This document shows positions 43,981 through 58,445 of a DNA stretch of 64,000 nt, piece after piece. Under the pieces are notes generated by a model. That model saw only the letters and a program-made list of their open reading frames with translations, did not search any database and was not told the DNA's origin. The translations under genes and the position numbers were made by a program. Within the stretch, counting starts at the first letter, position 1. The number at the start of each line of letters is the position of its first letter. The stretch comes from Epiperipatus broadwayi (lineage: Eukaryota; Onychophora; Udeonychophora; Euonychophora; Peripatidae), in contig JAQFVV010007277.1 in the NCBI GenBank assembly GCA_028023455.1, forward strand, positions 51,742-115,741, in the 5' to 3' direction.

Positions 43981-46720
43981 ACCAGTCAGAATTGTATGTT
44001 CATTTAACAAGGTTTAGAATCTAAGAAAAAGTACCCTAAATCCACTCATGCCCGAGATACACAGGTCAGGAGCAACCATGAAATCTACCCTATTTGCTCT
44101 TCTCTAAAACTATAACATTATAAACAACACTTCTGATGAAAACATGAAATTTTATTCATTCTGGTCCCAGAGACACAGCAGAGAAAAATGAGATTATAGA
44201 GTAATTAACGTAAACAAATAATATCAAATCTTGGCTCAATCAAATATCTTATGTGAAGGGACAATTTATAGATTTTAAATGAATTACACACAGCTAGCAT
44301 TGCAAAAGAAACATGAATTATAAAATAGTATCCATCCAGAATGAGCAAGAACAGAACAATCCAGAAATAAATATCTATTTGAAGTAATCAGTTATAACTT
44401 CTAAATAATATTAATATTATTATAAAGACTAAATGGGATTCAATGAGTGAGAGTCAGTAAGACACAACGCGTGAGTAATTATTAAAACATAATAATTTAA
44501 TAAATATAAACAATTTAATTTACATTAGAAAACATAGCACAGATTTAATGTGGTTATTACTTTGCATATAAGCAACTGATTTAGTATGCTAATGAGTTAT
44601 AGTATAATAATAAATTAATGTTATCAATGCGGTGATCATTATTTTAAGTAATGATAAGGACATTTACAAATTCATCTCTAAAGAGAGGTTTACTCTTGAT
44701 ATGATAGTTAATAATTTATCGTTTATGAGCATATTTGGGCCTGTACAAATGAGGAATGGGTTAGCCTAAATTAGCTTTACTGTGACAATCCTAAAATATT
44801 CGACTAATTATAAAATGAGTGGTTTACAAACATCACTGCACCACGTCTTATAAATAATATGAGAACTACCCATAAAAAAACTTGCAGTGCTAACTATAAT
44901 GACAGCGTTTAAAATGAAGAAGATGTCCATCTTTGGACTGAAAAACTTTATCACATATATGATTCCTCTTGTATTTATCACAAGGCAGTATTTGAAAATA
45001 TGAGTGGTAAGGATTCCATGGTATGCCCTCCGACGTGTCACATGCATAGCCTTAGTACTCTAATGTTTATCCTGAGATTGGTTCTACCAAACCTCATTCC
45101 TAGACAAATTATTTGAATAAAATCCAGAGTTTGGATGATAAATATGATAAAGCAAAATATAAGTACTTTAAAATGCTATCGTAAGTAAGGAACGCGAATA
45201 TGGCTTAAGTCTTAAATGACTAATGAAATAATTTAAGCTTAAATAAAGCAATAATATCATGCATAACGCCATGATAAAATTATAACCCACTCAGCATCGT
45301 ATGTATAACTTTAATAAATTTAGGATTTCGAATATAGAAGAGGGAAAATACCATTTCCTATTTAACAAGTCCAAGTATTTTAAATGACAATATATTATAA
45401 GCAATTTAACTCTTAATGGTGTATAAATAATAAATAGTTATTAAAATATATTAATAATCAAATTTATTTTAAGAAGATAAAATGCATATAAATATCGATA
45501 GTGATGACAACAAAAGGTTTATCTTATGCCATAATATAATTTTTAAACCATCCGCCATTAAGCATATATTTCAAATATTTAACTGAGCAAACAGCGTTCA
45601 GTAAGAAATTTTACGTTTTAACTATTTAAATATTCCAAAATATCAGAATGATGATTGAAATAATATAAGTTCGCTAGATTAAAACATTAGCATACTAAAA
45701 CTAATTTAATAATATATATATTTAAAATAAGTTTTTCCGCATGAAATAAAATAGAGTGTGAAACTTAAAAAGCTAATGATAGATTTAAAGTACATAATTC
45801 TGTGCTTAGCGTTTCAAAGAATGAGTTTAAAACCTTAAGAGAGAAAATCACAAATTTAATGATAATTAAGTTTATAGACAGTTATAAAATAAATAAAGAT
45901 TACATTCTGATTACAATTAAGATTTAGGAAAGATATGAAGTGAGAAGAATTAAGAGTTCATTCTTCGGCAAAACGGATTACCTTTAGAAGTAATGGTGGC
46001 CACTTATAATAACATATACAAAGTTTAGCAAGGCACAGCATTAATAAAATAATAGTAGGCACCTTCCAATATTTTTTACAATTAAACATAACAGTTCTCA
46101 AGTAGCGATGGCATAGCAGGAAGGAAGAACAAAGGCGATTTAAGATCAGGGAGGCAAATTCCTTTTACTTACAGTCCATTTTGTTTCCACTCTCTACACA
46201 AATACCAGAGAGAAGGGTGATTTGAACTCCTTTTGTGCGTTCCTACAACCTCTGCTCCTCCTATACTTGAAATTTAGCAATATTAGAAGATTTAAACAAG
46301 ATGTTCCAGAAAGCATTATTTAATAGTATTTTTAAAATTGCAAATAACTTTCAAATATGATTTTTGGTTTGACTTGAAATGAGAATGACATTTTTAAATT
46401 GTAATAATACTTTTTAGAATTTCTGGCATTGCTTTACCTCTACATTAATTGTATTTATTTTTATATTTATAATACATATACGCACATACACAATTATCTA
46501 AGTGAAGGGAATTTACAAGCTTGGAAATAAAATATACTTAAGCTAAAATAATAATTCAACTGGTAACACATAATCATTTTGAATAAACAAGGTGGAAGTG
46601 ATACGTGTATATGTGTGTGCTTAACATTCCTAGATGACCAAACAAACATATAAACAGGTTCAAATCCTACTTTAAAGGTATGTAATGTCATCAGACAGTG
46701 AAGTTAAATATGTACTACAG
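43917..46720. other. TA tracts, then mixed repeat-like DNA without a gene
   Basis: TA tracts lie at 43917-43935 and 43943-43979. The segment 43980-44120 weakly resembles the start of the 3-kb repeat (GCCCGAGATACACAGGTCAGG against ACCCGAGATTTAGGTCAGG), so a very diverged third copy may begin here. Composition is less extreme than elsewhere. GGTTCAAATCC (46658-46668) is a perfect pol III B-box match without a convincing A box. Short frames at 44808-45047 and 46494-46691 show no domain. Confidence 0.35.
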
Positions 46721-46723
46721 AAT

Positions 46724-46729
46724 TACCAC

Positions 46730-46769
<40 letters not shown>

Positions 46770-46775
46770 GTGGTA
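46724..46775. repeat. Palindrome centred on a (TA)n tract
   Basis: TACCACTTCT (46724-46733) is mirrored by AGAAGTGGTA (46766-46775), with only TA repeats between. Confidence 0.9.
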
Positions 46776-46794
46776 TATATATATATATATATAG

Positions 46795-46912
46795 CCACAC
46801 CTATAATACTTTAATTTAAAAAAAGAACTAATAATTAATAAAAAAAATTAATAATAATTTAAAAAGAATGCTATGGAACATTAAAATTTTATAACTTAGG
46901 CATGCATCTCAA

Positions 46913-46943
<31 letters not shown>

Positions 46944-47030
46944 ATAAAAAGAGTGGGTTGGAATATGGGGTTTGAACATAGGTTAGTAGGTGGAAACATG
47001 AAGCTCAATCTTAAGCTAGTATTGATGTGG
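46795..47030 (+). repeat. Direct repeat R, left copy
   Basis: It starts CACCTATAATACTTTAAT, contains AATGCTATGGAACATTAAA and GTAGGTGGAAACATGAAGC, and is interrupted by a TA/TG tract. It matches 54440-54727 in the same orientation. The two copies flank the block formed by repeat copy B, the LINE and the PLE palindrome. Confidence 0.8.
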
Positions 47031-47054
47031 AGAAAAAAAATCCTATGAACCAGT

Positions 47055-47912
47055 CAAAACATGTTTATTGATCTAACGAGCTGGAACTCACAAAATGTAC
47101 TTCAAACCCAGTCAAACCTGAGATTTAGATCAGGGATCAGCCTGAATTCAAACCCACTGTCTAAGCCCCAGATCAAACACCTAATGAATAACATAATAGT
47201 GATGACACATGAGAACTAATTCTTAATCAGGCCCACTAGCAAGGCGTGAAAAGACAATTAGACATCTATTACCATGGCTAAACTAAAATATATATAAGTA
47301 TGGCTGTACTTTTGAAATGGAAAAAAGAGGCATTCGAACTACTCAAGTAAATTAGACAATAAAATATAGTTTAATATACCAACAAATTATTATACATTTA
47401 TAAATTAATGGTATACATTAGTGTGTGTGTGAATGAGCAAGCAGTAGATGATTACATAGTGTCATTCATGCTATTATTTTTCATATGCTCTTTTATTAGC
47501 TAAATAATATACTATAAATAAGCACACATCTTTGGTGAGTCCAATATTAAGATGCCAATCAAATATTAGAAAGAATTGCATAATATTGCCATTAACGCTT
47601 TGGTTTACGGATCTGATACATGGTGACTAACATTATTACTTAAGGGAGCATTCTGAGATTCATTACAGATATAATACAAACTATTTTCATGCCACTGAGG
47701 TCGTGAAGATAAATAAATTACATTTAAAAACATATTTGATTGCATGATTACAATACTTAATGAAAATTTTTTTAATTAGCACTGGTAAGAAAAATGCTTT
47801 ATTTTTCCCCAAGGCATATAGATACTCTTAAATACAGAAATATGTTACGGTTGTGTAACTGTATAATAAGATTGAAATAACATTATAAATTACTAAAGTT
47901 AAAAATATTTGG
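47055..47912 (+). repeat. 3-kb repeat copy B, left part
   Basis: It aligns with 40912-41765 of copy A. It ends at AATATTTGGTATATAT, where the LINE insertion begins; copy A is continuous at this point. Confidence 0.85.
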
Positions 47913-47934
47913 TATATATCATCATTCATCATTA

Positions 47935-49485
47935 TCAACCATTATCAATCCACTGCAGGATGAAGGTCTTTCCAAGTTTAATCCATCTTCTTCGATCTTT
48001 AGCTTCTATTCTCCACATCACCCCTGCACACTTTCTTATTTCATCCATCCATCTCACATGTGGTCTCTTTCTGGGTCTTATACAATCTCTTGGAATCCAG
48101 TTTAAAATTTCAATTGTCCATCTATTATCATCTCTTCTAGCAATATGTCCAGCCCAACTCCACTTTAATCTTTTAATTTTTTCAATGAGGTCAGTAACAC
48201 CTGTTTGTTCTCTTACCCATACATTGCATTTTCGATCTATCTTGTTACTCCCAACATACATCTCTCCATACTTCTTTGAGTGGTCTGAAGTCTCTGTATT
48301 GCTCTTCTATTGAGTGTCCAAGTCTCAGATCCATAAGTAAGAACTGGTAAAACACATTTGTTAAAAACCTTCCTTTTCAAACACATAGGCATATTTCCTT
48401 TTAGTATCAAGTTATTTCTACCAAAAGCACTCCAACCAAGTTTAATTCTATGATTAATTTCCTCCATTATGTTTCCATCTGTATTAATAATCTGACCAAG
48501 GTATTTGTAACTGTTAACTTCTTCTAATTCATCATAATCAATCTTTATTTTCATATTTTGAGCAAATCGATTAAACATTACTTTAGTCTTTTTAACATTT
48601 ATCTTTAGTCCTACTTTGTTACTTTCATCTAATAACTCCTGCAACATTTCCTGCAGCTCTGAAGCATTATTTGCAAAAACAACTACATCATCTGAGAAAT
48701 CTAAATGACTTAAATAATCTCCATTTACTTTCACTCCTTTAGTTTCCCATTTTAATCCACAAAATACTTCTTGCAGCACTGCTGTAAAAAGTTTTGGAGA
48801 TATGGAGTCACCTTGTCTTACACCTTTCTCAATGTTGACTTTCCCAGTATCATTATGTAATCTAATTGTTGCTGTTGCATTTTTTATAAATATTCTTTAA
48901 AATATGACAATATCCTGGATCTATACCTTGATGATCCAATGCTTTAATCACTGAAGAAATGTTTATAGAATCAAATGCATTTTCATAATCTACAAATCCA
49001 AAACATAATGACAACTCATATTCATTTGTCCTTTTTATAACTTCTCTCAATACCTGAATATGATCTACTGTACTAAAACCACTTTTAAATCCAGCTTGTT
49101 CTCTTGGTTGGTGGAAATCCAATGTTCTCTGTAGACGAGTTGTAATTATCTTGGTAAAAATTTTATATAAAACTGATAAAAGGGTGATAGGTCTGTAATT
49201 TCTAATATCTTCTTTATCACCTTTTTTAAATATTAATATTATTACTGCATTCTTCCAATCATCCAGTACATCTTTATCATTTAGTCATTTAGTATATAAC
49301 TTTGCTAAAAAAAATTTTGTTTCTTCACCTGCTTCTTTTAATATATCAATGATAATTCCATCATTACCTGGAGCCTTTCCTTTCTTCATGCATTTAATTG
49401 CATTTCTCACTTCTTCATTTAAAATTATGGGCAATTCGGAAGATGTAATAGATATAGGAGGTACTTGTTCTTTATTACTATATAA
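47935..49485 (-). pseudogene. RTE LINE reverse transcriptase, broken
   Basis: RT blocks occur in order on the minus strand: KGKAPGNDG (about 49370), DIRNYRPITLLS, QAGFKSGFSTVDHIQVL (about 49090), FVDYENAFDSI (about 48980), QGDSISPKLF (about 48810), the catalytic FSDD (48687-48698, where most relatives and the second copy have FA before the Asp) and YLGQIINTDG. The C-terminal segment has WSWAGHIAR and RWIPRD-like motifs. Damage seen: a TGA near 49290, a one-base insertion in an A run near 48885 and a one-base loss near 48240. The last frame ends at 47935. The two catalytic Asp codons are kept, but the chain cannot be made in one piece. Confidence 0.88.
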
Positions 49486-50781
49486 TTATTGATTAAAATT
49501 TTCTACCAATTTCATGATGTCATCTCTTTTTTTAGTAATAATTCCATCTTTTTTTCTTATTGCAGATATAAATTTCCTACCAATACCAAAATGTTGTTTT
49601 ACATTCTTAAGACTTTTATTTTCTTCTACAGCTTTTCTTGCTAGTTCACAGTTATACTTTCTTTTATCATTTTCAACTCTTTTCCGCATCATTTTACAAA
49701 ATTTGAGATATTCAATTCTTCTTAATACATCATTTTTGTATATCTTCATATTTCTTCTTTTCTTCATAAATTCTCTAGTCTCAGTAGAAATTTTATTGGT
49801 CAGTTGCTGCTTTTTTCGACCAGCTATCTTTCTTGCAGTTTTTAAAAGTGCATCAGTTATTTTCATATTAATTTCATTCAAATCTGAATCATGTTCAAAA
49901 TCTACTAATACTTGAAACCAATTTGTAAGTTCTAATTTAAATTCATTAGAATGTTTCTGAAGATTAGGCATATCAACTGTAAATATTTTTTTTCTTAACA
50001 ATTTTTGTCTTTCTAGTTTTACCTTAACATGTATCTTGCATCTTACTATTCGATGATCACTTTCTGTGTTAAATCTATTAAGAACATTACAATCTTGAAA
50101 TATGTATTTCCTGTTAGTCAAAATATAATCCAATTCTGCTGTACCTTCATTTGGATGCTTCCATGTCCATTTTCTTTTAGCATTTTTCTCAAAAAAAAAA
50201 TTCATAGTATAAAGTTTTTCTTTTTCTGCAAACTCCACAAGTCTATGTCCTCTCTCATTTCTATTACCATAACCAAAATTACCTACAGCACTTTCATCTT
50301 TCATTTGTTTACCAATTCTAGCATTAAAGTCTCCCATAACTATTTTAAAATGTTGTTTACTCTGATCAAAAGCCTTTTGTACATCCATATAAAAATCTTC
50401 TACTAATTCATCACTATGAGAACTTGTTGGGGCATAAACCTGAATTATCTGCATTTGGTATCTGCTATTAAGTTGTATAACTAATCTTGCCACTCTGTCT
50501 GATACACTATCCATCTCCACAATATTGTTCTTCCACTTTTTATTTATAATGAATCCTACTCCACTTGTATTTCCAATATTTGTGCCTTTATAATAGAATG
50601 TATGTCCACTTTTTAAATCAATTGTCTCTTCACCTTTTCTTCTAACTTCACAAAGTCCAATAATATCCCACTTAATATAAGAGAGTTCTTCTAATTCTTG
50701 CAATCTTCCTTCACTTGAAAGTGATCTGCAGTTGTAAATACCTAAATAAAAAGTTGTCATCAAATGGCAGCCTGGGTTCAC
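49486..50781 (-). CDS. RTE LINE endonuclease domain (431-residue open frame)
   Basis: This frame carries an endonuclease/exonuclease/phosphatase fold that nicks target DNA for target-primed reverse transcription. Visible motifs: NCRSL (17-21), catalytic Glu in GLCEVRR (42-48), VYAPTSSHSDE (115-125), GDFNARIG (150-157), WTWKHP (205-210), DYI (218-220) and SDHRIV (241-246). The last third is basic and leads toward the RT. The family start is probably further upstream: the same frame reaches an ATG at 50889 through one TAG near 50811, and the second copy uses the equivalent ATG at 61033. The stop at 49486-49488 is a single codon change: the copy at 62.4 kb has GAA where this has TAA. Database names for such proteins often include craniofacial development protein 2-like. 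Confidence 0.88.
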   Translation of the reverse strand: MNPGCHLMTTFYLGIYNCRSLSSEGRLQELEELSYIKWDIIGLCEVRRKGEETIDLKSGHTFYYKGTNIGNTSGVGFIINKKWKNNIVEMDSVSDRVARLVIQLNSRYQMQIIQVYAPTSSHSDELVEDFYMDVQKAFDQSKQHFKIVMGDFNARIGKQMKDESAVGNFGYGNRNERGHRLVEFAEKEKLYTMNFFFEKNAKRKWTWKHPNEGTAELDYILTNRKYIFQDCNVLNRFNTESDHRIVRCKIHVKVKLERQKLLRKKIFTVDMPNLQKHSNEFKLELTNWFQVLVDFEHDSDLNEINMKITDALLKTARKIAGRKKQQLTNKISTETREFMKKRRNMKIYKNDVLRRIEYLKFCKMMRKRVENDKRKYNCELARKAVEENKSLKNVKQHFGIGRKFISAIRKKDGIITKKRDDIMKLVENFNQ

Positions 50782-51216
50782 AATCAGGGGATTCTTAGCA
50801 CCCTCTGCCTACGGCCACCAACCGCTGCCTTGGTTGGTGACTTTACAACCTCCTGGGAATAAAGGCCATGCTTCATTTTTGTCTGTCATAATTTTATATA
50901 TGTATTGGAAAAATATTTATTATTTACACAAACATTCATTCTGCCCTATCAGGCATTGAAAAGACAGACCATGGTGTTTCTTGATCTTAAACTCAGAGGT
51001 AAAAAGCCAATAAACTCATCACTCTGGCTAATGTGTGTTGGTGAGCAGCCCATCCATGTTCATATACTATTTGAATAAACACATAGTAATAACAGCTGCA
51101 ACGTCAAGAATGTATGGAGTGGACATTAGAAATTTGCCCTGCTTGGTTCCTTTAAGGTCTCCAAGAGGAATCAAAGGGTCTCCTTTCAGTTAATAGCAAA
51201 CTCCATTCTGCAGCCT

Positions 51217-53341
<2,125 letters not shown>

Positions 53342-53356
53342 AGCAAAAATATATAT

Positions 53357-53392
<36 letters not shown>

Positions 53393-53437
53393 ATAAATAA
53401 AGTTTGATATCTGTATTCATTTCACAATATATGTAAT

Positions 53438-54378
53438 ATACAAATCAATATATATATATATCAAAATACAGTACAATTTATATAAATTATATTCTTTTAG
53501 AAGTACTTTTGACTATACACTTTGTAGTCTTTATCAACTATATAATGTTGAATAATCAAAACGAGACAACCCTTAATAATACCCATAGTTCAATTCAGAT
53601 TTTCTACAATTCTGTTATCTTAACATTTGATGACTGGTGATACATTAACATTTGACGATTTCTTGAAATCAACATAGCCTCTTTTATTTTACGTTTATTA
53701 TGACAACGTTCAATTTGAATAATTTTCATATTTTTATAATCAAATTTAAATCCATATTGACAAGATTTATTATGATCAAATATAACAGATGATGAAGGTT
53801 TATTTACATCTGTTCCATATTGATTCTCTTTTTGAATTCTATTATATAAAAGCATATGTTCTTTTATTCTCTTCTCAAATGTACACTTAGATTGATATGT
53901 GGATGCGGTGTACAATACATTGGTGAATCTAAGTGTACATTTGAGAAGAGAATAAAAGAACATATGCTTTTATATAATAGAATTCAAAAAGAGAATCAAT
54001 ATGGAACAGATGTAAATAAACCTTCATCATCTGTTATATTTGATCATAATAAATCTTGTCAATATGGATTTAAATTTGATTATAAAAATATGAAAATTAT
54101 TCAAATTGAACGTTGTCATAATAAACGTAAAATAAAAGAGGCTATGTTGATTTCAAGAAATCGTCAAATGTTAATGAATCGCCAGTCATCAAATGTTAAG
54201 ATAACAGAATTGTGGGAAATCTGAATTGAACTATGGGTATTGTTAAGGGTTGTCTCGTTTTGATTATTCAATGTTATATAGTTGATAAAGTCTACAAAGT
54301 GTATAGTCGAAAGTACTTCTAAAAGAATATAATTTATATAAATTGTACTGTATTTTGATATATATATTGATTTGTATA
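53438..54378. mobile_element. Near-perfect palindrome of two Penelope-like 3' ends
   Basis: Arms 53438-53892 and 53927-54378 are reverse complements of about 453 bp with roughly ten differences, separated by 34 bp. Each arm encodes the PLE endonuclease domain from SKCTFEKRIKEHMLLYNRI to KITEL followed by the 3' non-coding tail, with 3' ends facing outward. Only the right arm, with the spacer, has the catalytic front ICGCGVQYIGES. In the left arm the W of ELW is a TAG stop. Neither arm has an RT. The pattern is either an inverted PLE pair of the kind this class is known to produce or a later inverted duplication. Confidence 0.92.
53896..54224 (+). pseudogene. PLE GIY-YIG endonuclease domain, 5'-truncated
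   Basis: GIY-YIG nucleases cleave DNA; in PLEs this domain nicks the target. The motif appears as CGCGVQYIGESKCTF, with the CxC cysteines of the PLE-type variant. The domain continues with RIKEHMLLYNRI, the conserved DHNKSCQYGF and a C-terminal KITELWEI before the TGA at 54222. The frame is intact from 53896, but the RT and N-terminal part are absent. Near-identity to the opposite arm and lack of frameshifts indicate a young copy. Confidence 0.85.
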
Positions 54379-54403
54379 TATATTTTATATATATGGTTTT
54401 GTA

Positions 54404-54410
<7 letters not shown>

Positions 54411-54435
<25 letters not shown>

Positions 54436-54436
54436 T
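54411..54436. repeat. (TA)n tract right of the PLE palindrome
   Basis: Pure TA run separating the palindrome from direct repeat R'. Confidence 0.9.
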
Positions 54437-54439
54437 TGA

Positions 54440-54569
54440 GCTGGACCTATAATACTTTAATAAAAAAAAAGAACTAATAATTAATAAAAAAAGAATTAAT
54501 AATAATTTAAAAAGAATGTTATGGAACATTAAATTTTTATAACTTAGGTATACATCTCAGAATATATAC

Positions 54570-54644
<75 letters not shown>

Positions 54645-54727
54645 ACAAAAGGAGCAGGTTGGAATATAGGGTTTAAACATAAGTAAGTAGGTGGAAACAT
54701 AAAGCTCAATCTTAAGCTAAGATTGAT
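54440..54727 (+). repeat. Direct repeat R', right copy
   Basis: It matches 46795-47030 (GACCTATAATACTTTAAT, TATGGAACATTAAA, GTAGGTGGAAACATAAAGC, CTCAATCTTAAGCTA). A TA tract at 54573-54642 is longer than in the left copy. Confidence 0.8.
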
Positions 54728-57140
54728 TGCTTCAGTAATTAAAAATTAATGAAGCATGTTTATTTTTTAGAAAATGAATTACCCTTTTTTTTTTACAATC
54801 AAGGTGGCAATTGTATGGTAAATTTGCTTGTTCTATTGTTGTAAGCACATAATGTCAATATAAATCCAATATGTTATACAATAAAATATTATGACTTTAT
54901 TTAACAGATGACCATCTACTATATGTGACTAAACAACAAAAAAAAAATCACTTGCTAAAAGCTAGGCATGCAATTAGATCCAGAAACAAAATTGAAGTTT
55001 GCTAAAATCAGTTATTGCTTTAATTAATAATACTATGAAGAAAGATGAGAAGAGTGTCATAAGATCTCTCCAAGACATTGGAAGAGACCTAAAAGAAACA
55101 ATGTATAGAATGAATATATGAAATTAAAAAGTTTTCTGAAGTAATGCAGGGAGAAATAACTATGATCTGGAGAAACTGAATCAAATTTAGACAGATTTTT
55201 ATCCTGCAGTATATTAATAAAAAATAAAAGCAATAATAATGATGATTTATTTGCTGATTAATATACAATATTTTGAAATGATTTTTAAATAATAGTTTAT
55301 TTTACTTACTGTCATTTTATTCATATTTCTGTGACTAAAGATTAATAAAGTTTTTTTATACTTAATTTAGAGATACTATTTAATTTAATTCTAAAAAAAA
55401 CTAGCACTTATGATGTTAACAAAAAAAATGTAAGGTATTTATGATGTTCTAATAATCTACACTATGTCTCATAAAAAGATTTCTTATGTAACTTACCACA
55501 AGAATAAATATTCTCTTATGAATAAAAATATAGAGGTGCATAATAATGATACAGCTTATTAGAAGTAGGCTATGGTAGCAGATATGACTGATATCTTTGT
55601 AATAAAAGCTTTTAAAAAATACCACTCTATATCAAAATAAATATTTTTAATTTAAATAACCTATGTAAAAGTAAAGATAAAAGATGATTACAAAAACAAA
55701 TCTTATACTCAGTGCCTGAAGAATTGTGACATCTACATATCAATAACTAAGCTCTTGTAATATAATAATCATATATATTTATTTTATAATCTGAGCATGG
55801 ATTGTCATTTGACCAAGTGTTTTGTTTTCTTTTACTAAAATGTATCAGTTAACCAACTAGAAGTCACAACTATCTGGAAATATAGTTTTCAAAATTCTTG
55901 TGACTTAAAACCATTTTAAAACCATGTGTTATAAACTTGAATCTTAATTCATAGAAAATTCAGATTAAATATAAACCACTGCAACAAAATACCCTGGTTA
56001 GATAACAATCATACTGTTCATAATAATATATCACCTTCTCAATAATGAAGATTCAGTCATATTACAATTATGATTTAGTTTTATAATCATCAATTGAAAA
56101 TATGAGGCAAATTGAGATTGTCTTTCTACTTTTAGTTTCCACCTAATAATAGTAAGATATCTATTTATTAAGTAATCCTTGGTTAAGTACCATATATCCG
56201 AAAGTATTGAAAATCTGTTTTAAAAAAATACCTAAAAAATATATATCTTAATTCAGATTTGAATACCAAGGAGAAAAAATGACAACAAAAAAATCACCTA
56301 TTAAGGATTCTATAATTGTCTGCTGAACTCATCAAATAATTTATCAATGATAAAAATCAAAATGGAACATACAAATAAAAATAAAGTCAGATAAAACATA
56401 AGATTTACAGGATTAATTAATTTAGCATTGATAATCTATTCTGTATCAATCTAAAATCATTTATGTAAATTTATACAATCAATGGATGGCAAATAGTAAT
56501 GTAAACCAGATTGCTGGATAGTTTATTTTATTTATATTTGAATCGTGTAGCTATTTTTGTTAAACGTTTAGAGTTTTAATGAAATGTCATTGATAATAAA
56601 ATGTTGAAAAGAATTATTGTGTTGCATACATAAATAAACATTAATAAAAGAGAATTTATTTTATTTTAAGTATAATTTCATAAAAGTAAGAGACCATTTT
56701 TAATTATTTATTTACATTATATAACTATCATTTAACATATTTATAGAAATTGATATTATTATGAGAGTAGAGAAAATTTTTATTTTTATGCTAATATAAA
56801 AATTTCTTGCTTTATAATTAGAAAGAGTTAATATAATTTTTTATATATTTATTTATTTTAATGATTTGATTAGTTTATATTTAGTAATAAAATGGAAATT
56901 AAATAAACTGGTAATCCAATATATTATCATTATTCTAAGATAATTTAAATGCTAGGAATAAATTGATTCAAAAAATAAATGAATTATCAACTTTTCTTAA
57001 TAAATATACAAAATTGTAGCTCAGATAACTTCAGTTGAAAATAATGTTGCTATAGTTTTTATATTTACATTAGTTATCCGCATTTTACATATATTTTTTA
57101 CTTCTAAATTATTTAAAAAATTACAGAATTTATATATAAA
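54728..57140. other. AT-rich DNA, no gene seen
   Basis: About 2.4 kb without open frames of note. 55000-55200 has slightly higher GC but no recognisable product. Confidence 0.45.
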
Positions 57141-57141
57141 T

Positions 57142-57260
57142 ATTTTTTCTTTTTTTTTAAATATTATTAAGTGTTTCTCTTTTAACTCATTTATGTCTAA
57201 ATTTTTTCTTTTTTTTTAAATATTATTAAGTGTTTCTCTTTTAACTCATTTCTGTCTAAA
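57142..57260. repeat. 59-bp tandem duplication
   Basis: TAAGTGTTTCTCTTTTAACTC occurs in two nearly identical units with a 59-bp period (57142 and 57201). Confidence 0.93.
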
Positions 57261-57690
57261 TTATTTACAAGATTATAATATAAAGGTATATTTGTGTAAA
57301 TATTTTATAATAGTCCGTTCATATGCCCATTACATGTTTCTAGAAAAGCCTAAGGCATAATGATAAGCATAACTGCATATCAAGTATAAACCTAATTTTT
57401 TAAGAACAGGATAGTAAAATTTTTAATTTTTTCAGATCACAAATATTTTTTTCTTCAGGTATTTGATGTATAACCAAACCACGTATTACCCACATTTGAT
57501 TAAATTGATGTGTAGTTATTATTAACTTGAAAATATAGGCTCCACATTAATTTGTGTTGATCAAAAAATATTTACAGAAAATGGTAAAACTCAAAATTAA
57601 AATTGTAAGGAGATGGGGCACTCAGTGCTTGTGAAAAAAAAAAAGGCATTTCTCTGATAATTATGACCATATTATATATATATGATATGA

Positions 57691-57735
<45 letters not shown>

Positions 57736-58079
57736 TATATATATGATATTTTTGGGGGTTTATCTGTGTATGATTTTAATTACAATCACATCAGCCATCA
57801 ACTAGATTATCAATAGATTACTATACAAATGGTTGTAAAGCACTGTAAACAATGATTTATAACAATATTAAAGTTCTTCCTATAGCAAAAATAGGTAAAC
57901 TAATGAAAAGTCAAAAACTATTCAGATGGATGTGTTTTTCTTTAAAAAAACATCCAAATAGGAATATGAATAGTTTCTGACTTGTATAGTTTTATATTTA
58001 TATTTTTATACCTATATTTTCTATTTATGGAATTGTAATATTGTTATAATTTACTGTTTACAGTATCTCTACAAACATT
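57261..58079. other. AT-rich DNA with TA tracts and a weak hairpin
   Basis: TA tract at 57691-57728. Bases 57910-57980 form an imperfect inverted repeat (GGATGTGTTTTT and AAAAACATCC, with AGTC...GACT outside). No gene. Confidence 0.5.
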
Positions 58080-58154
58080 TTTATAGTATTCAATTCATCA
58101 TCTTGAGGAGGCTAATCCAGAAAGAGCTGCATTAGATATATTTATACAAATCAA

Positions 58155-58445
58155 GTTTTTAAGGGGAAACGGGAAGAAAACTCATTTGATTATCTTGATA
58201 GCCTATGTAATTTCTTTTACTATCATAGATTGAGTCAGAAAAAGAAAATTATTGTGGCTACAAAAGATTTAAGCAGACCTGTGGAGGAATGGTGGAAAGT
58301 GACAGTATATAGCCTGCAGACAGATTATAAAACAGTGATTCTGAAAGGATTCTGGAGCAAGAAATTCAAATCTGGATATCACAGGAAAAGTATATATCAA
58401 CCAGAAGCAAAAGCTATAGTCAGTTTTTCCAGCATCAAGCTTTGA
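58155..58445 (+). pseudogene. LTR-retrotransposon gag-like relic
   Basis: An open frame of nearly 100 codons includes FKGKREENSFDYLDSL, LSQKKKIIVATKDLSRPVEE directly followed by WWKVTV, and FWSKKFKSG. An F-x-G start, a helix-rich middle, L(S/R)xxAxxWW and a later FxxKF are typical of retrotransposon gag (capsid) proteins, which assemble virus-like particles around element RNA. The frame is interrupted upstream and ends in a TGA at 58443. No protease or RT follows; the downstream sequence to 58720 is GC-richer but stop-rich. It may be the remains of a Ty3/gypsy-type element with a large internal deletion. No 5' LTR or primer binding site was found. Confidence 0.5.

Larger units (their letters stand above)
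47915..51214 (-). mobile_element. Nearly full-length RTE-type LINE
   Basis: About 3.3 kb, the usual size of RTE LINEs. One reading direction carries an apurinic-type endonuclease followed by a reverse transcriptase. The 3' tail is made of GATAAT/GATGAT-like repeats (47915-47945), typical of RTE elements, which lack a long poly-A. TTGGTATATAT flanks it on both sides (47909-47919 and 51217-51227), an 11-bp target duplication. It sits inside copy B of the 3-kb repeat. The reading frame is broken by stops and frameshifts, so this copy is inactive, although the decay is modest. Confidence 0.92.

Noticed and set aside
46655-46670. tRNA gene with a perfect B box (GGTTCAAATCC)
   Set aside because: No convincing A box at the right distance and no acceptor or anticodon stems by eye.
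47909-48313. 134-codon plus-strand frame and similar plus frames at 49514-49915 and 50029-50406
   Set aside because: Antisense shadows of the RTE LINE, whose minus-strand frames carry clear endonuclease and RT motifs.
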